Below are positions 13,301 through 25,300 of a stretch of DNA of 64,000 nt, piece after piece. The stretch is from the NCBI GenBank assembly GCA_963693305.1, contig OY855905.1:43573395-43637394 (forward strand). Reading direction: 5' to 3'. The notes below the pieces were generated by a model, which worked only from the letters and a program-made list of their open reading frames with translations, was not told the DNA's origin and made no database searches. The DNA is from Meandrina meandrites. Its lineage: Eukaryota > Cnidaria > Anthozoa > Scleractinia > Meandrinidae. The translations under genes and the position numbers were made by a program. Numbering within the stretch: the stretch's first letter is position 1; each line of letters starts with the position of its first letter.

Positions 13301-16300
13301 TGATATCCTGTCTCTGTGGTCCCACCATAAGTTAACTTGACTTGGGACTTCCTTTCCTTCACTGTCACTAACCTGGAAAGAAAGAAAAAGTTCGACATAA
13401 ACAAGATGATATGGCTTCAGAGCAAATCTCATTTACTATTGGTCTTCTTAAATGTACAAGACATGTGACATGAACGGTGACTGCACCGGACCATACAGTG
13501 TGCATTCTTGGTCAAAAAAATATGTGACGCCTTAGATTTTTCTCGGCTTATCAGTGTGAGAACTAATTCATTTCCCTCACAATTGCTTTGTGTTCAGTTC
13601 ACATATATGACAGTTTATTTTTAATATAATTATTTGTTGCGTGTACTAGGGTAATAAAATTTATACTCTCTTGTGGATTCTGCTTCATTGCTCTCACTAA
13701 GTTGGATTGACTCGTGCATCACAACCTTATCGCCTAATTGGCCATTTCCGAGTTACCCTTTGCCTCTGTTTCAAAACGAGTCAACGTGCAAAACCAATCA
13801 TACGAAAATGTGTTCCACCTTCACGTCCATTTTCAGGCAAAATAAACTCATTTTCATTTGAACGGTTTCACGTGAAGACTCGTTTTGAAACTGTGGCAAA
13901 AGGCAACTCGGAAATGGCCTATTTGCGTTTTTTTCGTGAGGATGACTACATTAAAAAGATTAATTAATAAATTTTTATTGAAGAATGAATTCAATACCAT
14001 TACTGCTGGATCTGAGATGTGTAGGCTGACCACTTGCTCCCTTGCTGTCGTCAAGGAATTGTACAAAACAACTGGCCTGTAACAAGATGAAAATCTATTA
14101 ATCCTGTTTTGTTTTATTGCTCTCTAATGTATGTGAGCCCAAACAAACACGTTTCATGTAATAATTAGCGTGATGATACTTCCTTTCATTAGCCTTATCA
14201 AACGCTTCAAGGTTTCATAAGCAGTAATTTAGGCATAAAGGACTGAAATAAGAACGCCATGCTCTGAACGAGATCTTGACCAATAGCTACATGTACACTT
14301 AATACACACTTTCTACAAAGAAAATGAACTGTGGCTCATAAACACTGTGAAAATTCAATAAATTCAATAAATTAATTATTTCGTGTCCACCTACATCTTG
14401 AAGTAGCCATGGTTCTAGACTTTACTTACAACAGATGAAGGATTTCCCATTTACACTGGGTCTCATAAATTTGATATTTTCTGTATGGTATGAAAATTGA
14501 CAACATTGTTTTTCAAGAGTCCTTGTGAGATTGAATCAGAAATTACCTTGGTGTGTCGGACAATGTCAGTACTTCCTTTGTTGGCAATGCATCTTGAGCA
14601 AGTCTGCTTTCTCCCTGAACACAAGCAATGGGTTAGTTGAAAAAAAAAATTAATTTATGTTAAAAGCTGAAAGTTAAGGCTTGTATTTTTATGGTTTCAA
14701 GGAGACCTGTACTGGTGAAAATATGTTTACATAAAAATAAAATCTTACTTTACAGCCCACCATCACCCAAGATCCACTGCATGCCTTTTTATGATTTCAG
14801 ATTGTTAAAAAAGGTTATCATGAATTTGACTTTTCACAGCACTCTATTTCTCGCAGTTTTCTTTGATCAATGAATGTGGGAAATGAATCATGAGAACTGG
14901 ATGCCAGTGTAAAACAGGGGACCTGAGGGAGGGGAGAGGGGTAGGTGTAAAACAGGGGACATGAGGGAGGGGAGAGGGGTAGGTGTAAAACAGGGGACAT
15001 GAGGGAGGGGAGAGGGGTAGGTGTAAAACAGGGGACCTGAGAAAGGGGAGAGGGGTAGGTGTAAAACAGGGGACATGAGGGAGGGGAGAGGGGTAGGTGT
15101 AAAACAGGGGACATGAGGGAGGGGAGAGGGGTAGGTGTAAAACAGGGGACCTGAGGAAGGGGAGAGGGGTAGGTGTAAAACAGGGGACATGAGGGAGGGG
15201 AGAGAGGGAGGTGTAAAACAGGGGACCTGAGGGAGGGGAGAGGGGTAGGTGTAAAACAGGGGACCTGAGGGAGGGGAGAGGGGTAGGTGTAAAACAGGGG
15301 ACATGAGGGAGGGGAGAGGGGTAGGTGTAAAACAGGGGACCTGAGGGAGGGGAGAGGGGTAGGTGTAAAACAGGGGACATGAGGGAGGGGAGAGGGGTAG
15401 GTGTAAAACAGGGGACATGAGGGAGGGGAGAGGGGTAGGTGTAAAACAGGGGACATGAGGGAGGGGAGAGGGGTAGGTGTAAAACAGGGGACATGAGGGA
15501 GGGGAGAGGGGTAGGTGTAAAACAGGGGACCTGAGAAAGGGGAGAGGGGTAGGTGTAAATCAGGGGACATGAGGGAGGGGAGAGGGGTAGGTGTAAAACA
15601 GGGGACCTGAGGGAGGGGTAGGTGTAAAACAGGGGACATGAGGGAGGGGAGAGGGGTAGGTGTAAAACAGGGGACCTGAGGGAGGGGAGAGGGGTAGGTG
15701 TAAAACAGGGGACATGAGGGAGGGGAGAGGGGTAGGTGTAAAACAGGGGACATGAGGGAGGGGAGAGGGGTAGGTTTACACCTACCCCTCTCCCCTCCCT
15801 CATGTCCCCTGTTTTACAGGGGACCTGAGGAAGGGGAGAGGGGTAGGTGTAAAACAGGGGACATGAGGGAGGGGAGAGAGGGAGGTGTAAAACAGGGGAC
15901 CTGAGGGAGGGGAGAGGGGTAGGTGTAAAACAGGGGACCTGAGGGAGGGGAGAGGGGTAGGTGTAAAACAGGGGACATGAGGGAGGGGAGAGGGGTAGGT
16001 GTAAAACAGGGGACATGAGGGAGGGGAGAGGGGTAGGTGTAAAACAGGGGACCTGAGAAAGGGGAGAGGGGTAGGTGTAAAACAGGGGACATGAGGGAGG
16101 GGAGAGAGGGAGGTGTAAAACAGGGGACCTGAGGGAGGGGAGAGGGGTAGGTGTAAAACAGGGGACCTGAGGGAGGGGAGAGGGGTAGGTGTAAAACAGG
16201 GGACCTGAAGGAGGGGAGAGGGGTAGGTGTAAAACAGGGGACATGAGGGAGGGGAGAGGGGTAGGTGTAAAACAGGGGACATGAGGGAGGGGAGAGGGGT

Positions 16301-19300
16301 AGGTGTAAAACAGGGGACCTGAGGGAGGGGAGAGGGGTAGGTGTAAAACAGGGGACCTGAGGGAGGGGAGAGGTATAGGTGTAAAACAGGGGACATGAGG
16401 GAGGGGGGAGGGGTAGGTGTAAAACAGGGGACATGAGGGAGGGGAGAGGGGTAGGCTATTGTAACAATCATGACTGGCTTGTCAATAGCACAGCCCAGTT
16501 CCACAATCTTGATTAGTCCATTATATGTACAACAGATTGTTTATTATCAGGGTTTAACTGCACATAATAAACTCAACTTATTTCTATACTAGAGAAACAA
16601 GTCCACATACAAACTTGAGAGGTGGTAACACTGGGTCTGGTGATTTGTGGTGTGACTTGTCAGACGTCAACAGAAAATGGGCGGAGTCCTGTATCACTCG
16701 CTGCAGATCATTCAGTGACTGGTGCATCCTAAAGTGAATAAACACATTTTACATTATAGTCAAGCCAAATATGACTAACAGCGTAAAACAACTAAAAATA
16801 ACACTATTTATATTTAGCAGCCACTCAGAATGTTCTGTTGGAAATCCGTAAATGTGATCTATTTGCTGAAAGAACACGATTATGCACGGGTGGCTTATAA
16901 AATCATCCTTGCCATTTGGCTTAAAAATACATAATATTGCAGGTTTTGGACTGCTATCTCACTGAGTTTCTACTAAAACAATATATTAAGACTTCTCACT
17001 CTCATTTTCTATGAGCGATAGTCAACTTGGCTGTGACTTGTTGACTATTCACTTAGAGAAAACATGGGCTTGTAGTGTAATACTGCAATTTTAAATAGCT
17101 TTAACCATAACAATTTCAATGTGCACACATGTACATGCCTTGTAGCATAATCAATGACAACAAAGTCCTTAGCTGTGCCAGTAATGCCATCATGATGTTG
17201 AAAAAGACCCAAGTTACGGCGTGCATTGGTCAGTAGACCATACAGTTGCTCCACAGCAAAACTGGAACTTCCATGATGACGAGAATGAGATTCAGCCAAT
17301 GAGAAAATTATTTCAGCAGCCCTTCAAAAAAGAGCAAAACATGTATTAAATGCTTTTGTTATCAAGATTTATAATTATTACAGCCCAGCAAAATCTTATA
17401 TTAATACCTTGTACCATAAGCCTGTGGGAGGTGTGGTGGCCTAATGGTTAGTGCACTTTTACACTCTGGACTGAGTGGCCCAGGTTCAAGCCTTGGTCAT
17501 GAAATTATCACACGGTTGCAGGAAATCATAACTTGATCTTGTGATTTTCAGTTTTTGCGTGTTTGGTGGCGGTCATTCAAGCCATTACTTTATTTTCCGT
17601 GAACCCTGCCTTGTCAAGCTTCTCCCTCAGGCATGGTATAAAAAAAGAAGATGCACAATTGAGTGTTTCTTCAAGAAATACCTGTGGTGTGATTCCAGTG
17701 CTCTATCCATATGCTTGTAAAATGGTCTTGATGTGTAGTACCCACTCCAGTAATGATCTTCCCTAAAACAGATCAACATGCAGTTTAGAGGCTTTGTTTC
17801 AGCACTCATTGAAATCGTAAGATTGTAAACAAACAATATGCAAAGTAAATAATGTACATGTATATTCATGAGTTAATACAGATAAAGGGGTTGAAGTCTG
17901 CGTTCGAGCCAAGTGGCCAATCAGGCTGTAGCTTATCCTAGTTTCCGTAGCATGAAACATTTTGTAGTATTTCTACTCCCCCTGGATGGGATGCTAGTCC
18001 ATCGCAGGGTTACCCCCAGCAGTAAATTTGCTGGTACCCATTTATACACCTGGATGGAGAGAGGCACTATGAGAATGAAGTGTCTTGCCCAAGAACACCA
18101 CGGCTCCCACATGATGAGACAGTTCAATTGATAGCCCCACTTCAATATGTTTCAGTGACATATTACGCCAGTTTAGTCTAGCCACAGTTTGCATGTTGGC
18201 AAGATTAACAATTAAAAATTTAAGAAATTAAGACAACCCTGTTATTCTTACCTGTCAGCATATGTGTAGAAGTCTCCACTTAGAGCTGGGAAGCCTTTTG
18301 GTTGGCCGCCAGGTTCAGCCCCTGAAATAAACATTGTTTTGATTTAATAAACAGGGGCTGGGTAGCAGCTCTCACAAGGTCTCACATGATTGGCTCACTA
18401 CAGTCTACAATATCAACTGCTACACTGGAGGACCAGTAGAATTACAAGTTTATGACAGCTGCTACACTACTGCACAACAGGTTGCAAACTTAACAGGTAA
18501 GGGATGTCCATGCCGAAAGTACAAGTTAAACTCATCAACAATAGATCAGCTTGGGCGCTGGTGCCTCAAGGTTGGTGGAGCCGGGCGATGCACAGCAGGG
18601 AAGGAGGTATCCATGGTAACCCTGAAGCAGCCACCACCCACCTGGGCACCGTCACACTGAAGGACTCAGTGGAATACTTACCAACCTACTGTGTGTAAAG
18701 GTCATGAAGAGCCCCTGCGAGGGTCCTGGCGCCATCCCAAGCTTTATGCGGCCAACGGTAGCGGCCTACTGCATATAGGTGTCACAAAGTGCCCCAGCAA
18801 ACCGCCAAAGTTGCAAGCGAGCTTCCTGCATCCAAAGGTTGCTGGAGAGCATTGCTTCGAGGTTAACTTTGCCTAAATTACATTTAGCCACATAATTTAA
18901 CATGCATGTTTATTACCTGTGGTTTTCCATAATGCATTGAAATAATCACTCAGAGTCCCAAACTGAATCTGTGAAGAAAAGAGAAGTTCAGTCATTTTTC
19001 ACTTACATGTACCTTAAATCAACTTCTTAATAAGTAGTCATAATTATAATACATTATAATGGGACACAAGGTGCACAATGTACATGCCATAAAGTACTCA
19101 CTAAAGGAGATCAAAACATGTAACACATAACAACTTCAGAATTTTGTTTCTTAGTTCAATACTATTATAATAAAAAAATCCTCGACCTAATCTTCTTTTG
19201 ACCCTATGTTCCATCAATTCTATGGCTGCAATAATACACTGTACTAAATATTGATTAAATCTTGAGTCACTTTATTCTGAAGCTAAAATAAAGGGCGACA

Positions 19301-22300
19301 AGATTAGACTGTAGCTGCATTTTCAACTTCATTTGAGTTTAGCCAATGTTCTGCTTTACAGTTACATATGCATGATCATACATAATTTATTATAATATAA
19401 TTATTATCAGTGAGAATTTTATAACCAGTAATTACCTTTGCTTTCATGTCTGGACGAGAATTTATATAGTCCATAAGTCGCTGTAAAATAAAATAACAAC
19501 TGGTTAGCTCTGGTCGATGTCCCATTTCATGAAACCGAGTACAAGATATCAGCTATTAAGTGCTTCATACATGATATTATTTTATACTTTCACTGATTGT
19601 TATGCATGCAGTATTATGACAATATTAATGTAAGGTTCCTTAACTTAAGTTTGTAACATAAAGGAGAAATGAGTTATTGGTGCATCTTGTGTTTACTATT
19701 GAAATGGTTCAATTCCTTAGCATCAAATTACCTGATAATTAGTGTACTGCTCATGTGTGTCAAATGTAGTTTCATATCGAAAATCATCTCCCAAAGGAAC
19801 AAACAAGACATTAGTCCTGTAAAGTTGAGCTTTCTTCTTGTACTGGTCTAATAGCAATCTGGCCCTGTTAGGTGGAAAGAATGATTATTTAATTTATATA
19901 CTACTATGTAATTTATCTAATAGTAACTAGCCCATTAGTATTGTTTACTGCTATTTCAGTGCTGACACTCAAAAAGAGGTATTTGAGCTGTAAATTTATT
20001 TTTTAATAAGTTCCACAAGCACTTTTTGGAGGTAAATAAGCTGTGCGTATTTAATAGCTAGAAATACATCCATCTAAATAATAAAACATTTATTTACTGC
20101 AGGAGTCACATATTAAATACTGAGTCCACCAGTCCAATTTTGAAAGAACTTGTGTTATTTATTTAATAGTTGCACTACCTTGATCCAACATTGCTATCAT
20201 CAATCCTTGTGGGTGGAATTCTCCAGGGGCAAGAAATACCACCACCAGGCAAGCGACGGAAATCAAACTGGCAACAAATCTACAGAAAAATTGACAAAGT
20301 ACATGTACATGTAAAGTTAACACACAACATCAAAGACATAGTTACATGCACACAGAACCCTACGTCACATAATTATACTGAACTTAAACACACAGAATGA
20401 AAAACCCAAGGTGCCAGTTACAGTTACTGTACTAATGCGATGCTCAGGGTTCCATGTCAGTTTTAAAGGCAAAGTGTCAAGGAGGAATTCAAATGGATGA
20501 ATTCACCAAGTCATCAGAAGGTAACTTTATGGTTAAGTCTGCATTTGACCCCATTATTGGCCTATCAGACCCGAGCTTATCCCAGCTTCTGTAGCATAAA
20601 GCAAGTATTTCTAATCCCGCTGCAACTTTTTAACGCATGCAAAAAAGATGGTATAAAAAATACAGTGCTAAAAAACAAAAACAATTTAACCCACTTACAG
20701 TAGTTAGAGTAAATAAAGAAGGGCATGACAGTCACTGTGTTTTTTTATTATGCTACAAAAGAAAAGCAGATCATGCAAAGTCCCCCAAGCTGGATTGGAT
20801 GCTAGTCCATCACATGCATGGGTGGAGAGGCCCCCATTTATACAGCTGGGCGGAGAGAGGAACTGTGAGAGCAAAGGTATCTTGCCCAAAAACACTTGTA
20901 ACACAGTTATGGAAAAATGGAAGGTTTTTTTTGGAAGTTTCTTAGTCTGGCCAAGGCTTGAACCCAGGCAGACCATTCAATCCGCAGTCCAGTGCACTAA
21001 CTGTTAGACTACCATGCCTGCCACATCATGAGAAGCAATTTCATTAATTTGTTACGTTTAATACATTAGGAAGTCGACCCTGTCAAGTTTTACACCTGAG
21101 ACACCTCTTTGCTTGGCCTGTCAGGCTAGGGTTTAGGCTTTAGGTTTTTTATATGTAATCACAATCTTATAGTACCTTTGGATCTGGGCCACAGGTGTGA
21201 GGGACATCATAACTGTAAAATGGCATCATGTGACAAAACATGTCTGTAGATGATCCATGATCTGAAATTCAAAATTCAAAGAAACTAAACAGTTAATAAC
21301 CATATGACATTTACTTGGTACATATTCAGTAACTATTCCAAAAGTTGTGTTCAATCAAGGTGATTATGTAAGTTATAAATCATCAAAAAAATTATTTTTC
21401 CTGTGCAGCTACATGCCATGCATGCCCCAATGCTTACCATAACACAATTCCAATTTCCCCAAAACTTGACTTACCCCAATTTTGCCGCCACATGAATTCC
21501 AGATTCTTCTCCTTGGCAAGATGTTTTTTCACCTGATAATGAGTTCTTTGAATCAACATTGAATGAAAACCCATCCGACGCAAAAGATAGGCCATGGTGG
21601 GTGTGTGTCCAAATGGATCAATGGCCCACCCGGACATTGGCTTTATTCCTAAGTAATAAATAGAATAAATATCCATCATCATCATCAAACTTTATTATAC
21701 AATACTCTAATAATAATACAATCAAAGACATATCCATGGTCTTCCTATACCTAGTAGGTTGAAAAAAAAAATAACCTCAGTTATAAAAAAATTAACCTGA
21801 ATTTAAATTTGACCTGTAAAATATACATGTACATGTAGTACTTCAAATTACTGTAGATAGAAATCAGTTCTAATAAGGTTCCATTTTCACCTGAACCAAG
21901 TGTTTTATCAATCCACTGATGCCCTTCAATCATCTGATCCAACATGGCATAGTAATGGGGGTTGGCCTCGTCATTCATCACCCATCCACCTGTTACGATC
22001 TCTAACTGACCACTAGTCAGCTGCCTGATAAGCAATGCAAGAAGTATTGTAAAACGAACACACAAAAAACAATTACTGTAAAGTTCCCAATTAAGGTAAT
22101 GACACGTGTTACTTTTGGATCAAACAGCTAATTCCTGTTTCTCCTTTTGGGGTTTTTCACTTTCAGGGGGTTGTTACTTTCTGTTAGCAAAAACTTCACC
22201 ATAATGTGGGTCAATAACAAAAATATTTAATAAATTACTAACTGTTTAATAAGTACTTTGCAGGGAGAACAGTCTTGTTTGTTTTACGGTAGTAGAGATA

Positions 22301-25300
22301 TTAAGTGGATAACTTTTGTGTAATAAAATGGAGGTGGTACATGTATATTTTAAGCAAGGTAAATAAATGATAAAGATGAAAATAATGACCATTTGTAACC
22401 AGTGTGGGACAAAGAAAAATCTGAGTCCCCAACAGAAATGGATCCCATAGCCTCCCAGATACTGGTTGGCCGTTCTAGACTCTGAGCTATGAGAGACTCT
22501 TGGTGTGCTAGGCCAGAGTCTCTTGCAGCTCAGTGGTTATTAATAGCACCCAACCAGTATCTGGGAGGCCATGAGTATGATTCACGTCGAGGGCTCAGAT
22601 TTTTGCTTTTTCGCACGCTTGTGATAAATGGTGATTTTATCTTTATCAGTCGATAACTTGTTGAAACAGTGTAATTATATCTAATACTTCCAGTGCTTGT
22701 AATAACAAAGTTACAATACATTTGAGGTCACTACGTTTGGAGCACTATTAATTACTTTTGGGGGGAGGGGGTGTCATTACTTCCAGAACTTTACAGTTTA
22801 ATATTATAAATCCAAAAAGTGGGGGAGGGACAGGAGGATCTGAGCCTTCCACTTCTCATGCCTTTATATTCCCAGTTCCTGCCCCTTAGCCCCATTTCTA
22901 TTGCAAAATATTTTAAAATGTTGCAAAAACTTTTCCCAATTATTTCTCCCAGTCCCTGCCAGCTTGGGAGTCTGCTTCCTGCCCTCTCTTCTCCTGCCTC
23001 CCGCCCCTTTCTCATGCTCCTGCCCTCCAACTAATAACAGCATTTATGTTACAAATCATTAGCACATATGGTGCCAGTAATGAATTACATATATACAGGC
23101 CAGGGTGCTCATTTTACAGTACAGTTAACCAAGGTAAGTTGACAGTCTGAACTCAATCCTAGAAACTCTTGTAGAAGTTCAATGCACAAGAATCAAATAC
23201 AGAGAATTGAGTTTCAAGTTTTGAGTATCAAAAAAAAAGTCAGAGCTTCTCTTTGTAGAACAATTTTACAACAACTGGGACCACCAGGAATATACCAACA
23301 GTACAGGTTAGCAAGTCAGAGTGGGCTGATTAGCTTACAATTTAAATAATATAAATTGTGCATATACAAAATATTAAGTAATAAAAAGTGAAAGGCTCTG
23401 TCTTCAATTGCTACCAATATTAATTAAATATGGTTCTTACTCTAGAGCAAGCTTCTTCCTTCTCTCATCAGCATCTTGCCACCACATTGACAAATATGAC
23501 ATTTCCGCCCATATAAACTTTCTCTTTTTGTCTTCTGAAAGGGCATCAATAACATTGTCAAGAATATGTCGAGTTTGCTGTGTGTAGTACTGATCCACAG
23601 TCTTGATCCAGCCTATCAAAGAGAAGAAAATTGTTTAAACAAATGAAAACTAAATGAGAGAGCTTAACAAAAGTTTACCAGAGTGTGGCCCAGTGGAATT
23701 GGCATGGCCTTAAATGCTTAATATAAACCATTGGATCTCCGTCCAGCATTCTAACCATTAGACTATGTACAGTGTTTTAAATAATTTTCTGCATGTGCTT
23801 GTTATAATATTCCAAGGAATAAAACCAGGCTTTTCACATCCTAAAGGCAAGGAGAGCTACAGGAATTGATTACTTTTATAGATAAAGGGTTAACAAAATT
23901 GTTTTGTTGCAGCAGTATTTTTGTCTGGCACTGGGATCCATGTACAGTAATAGTTGACATTTGTCACAGTTATTATGTTACACTAGTGTAACTTATTTGA
24001 AGGTCCATCTTTTTTGAAGAGACTTACCTGGATCATTATGCGAGTGAGGTACCACAAATACATTTAGAGGTTCTTTATCAAATTCTTTATCATCATATTG
24101 TACATCCCAGCCTTGCTTCCATGCACCACCATCAATGTTATCAAATGGCATCACATCAAACATATCTAACATCTGCAATGAAACAACAACATTGTCAGAT
24201 GGATGTCCAGGTGCCCGGCATGCAGCCAGGGCATCCTCAGAGGAGGGTTTGGGGCTGTTCCAGGGATTGTGATAGCCCCTTTTGAGTTTCCAATATTGCA
24301 AATTTATGATAAGAACTGAGAACAGTACATACCTACAAAATCAAGAAAACAAGAACCATAAGGTCCTTCTGTCATTAATCAAGAAATTTTCCTTCTTAAA
24401 TGTCACACACATGCATTCTCAACGACGACCTTCCTTAAGTAGCTAATTTTGGATGTGATGGATACACGGTCTATTTCTTTTAGAAAACACCGCGAGGAAA
24501 AAGAGCTAAATCCCTTGTTTAATTTGATCATCAAAATGCAAAATCTCTTTGCTCGTGCCATCATTATGTCAACAGCTCGTGCTAGTTCTGTGTTTCTATC
24601 GAGTTATAGATGAAGTATGGCTTTTAGCAGGTGCTTTCTTACAGGATGTTTTCTATTAAAAATATATACAATGTCCAAAATAAGTTCAGTAGTGCACCAC
24701 CCTTTACCCACCTTCACATTTGCAGATTTTCCTGATGCTGTCCCAGAGAACACGCAGCCATCATCCACCTCGTTAGACTGCATGTCAGGTCTTCTTACTA
24801 ATGCTGCATCATCTTGATTTTTAACAGGAGGAATCGGTTTATGACCTTCAAATTTTAATTTATCAACAGTGTTTTGCATACTACTCATGATTTTACCAGA
24901 TCTTTGTATGTTCCCTTCTAGTTTGTTAATGTCTTTCTCAAGAGAAGTCAGGGGATCTTCAATTTTCTGTTTCATCTGAAATACAACAATACAACAAGAA
25001 TGAAATTTAGCCAGTGATTCACCTCAAAATACCCCCGGAGCCCTGGCGCGAGTTGGATTTTATTGAAAACACTTTTTGGAACCAGTCTGTGCCTATAACC
25101 ATCTCCCACTTAAACTTTTCATTACATTTGGTTTTTGTCAAACACTTGAATCTAACTTGTGTCGTAGCTAAGGGTTACTGGTATGTCTGAGTTTGAGCCC
25201 GGTGGCCCATCAGACTGGAGCCTTTCCTGGTTTTCGTAACATTGAGCAATTAACAGTATTTCTACTCCTCCCTGGATAGGATGCTTATCCACTGCAGAGT

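Noticed and set aside
14907..16455. CRISPR-like array of regular repeats
   Set aside because: Units are contiguous with no unique spacers, in a eukaryotic intron. It is a minisatellite.
14818..16504. Long minus-strand open frames (up to 466 codons) of Pro/Ser/Leu-rich repeats
   Set aside because: They are open in all three minus frames because the 38-bp unit has no stop in any of them and its length is not a multiple of three. They lie within a MAN2A intron.
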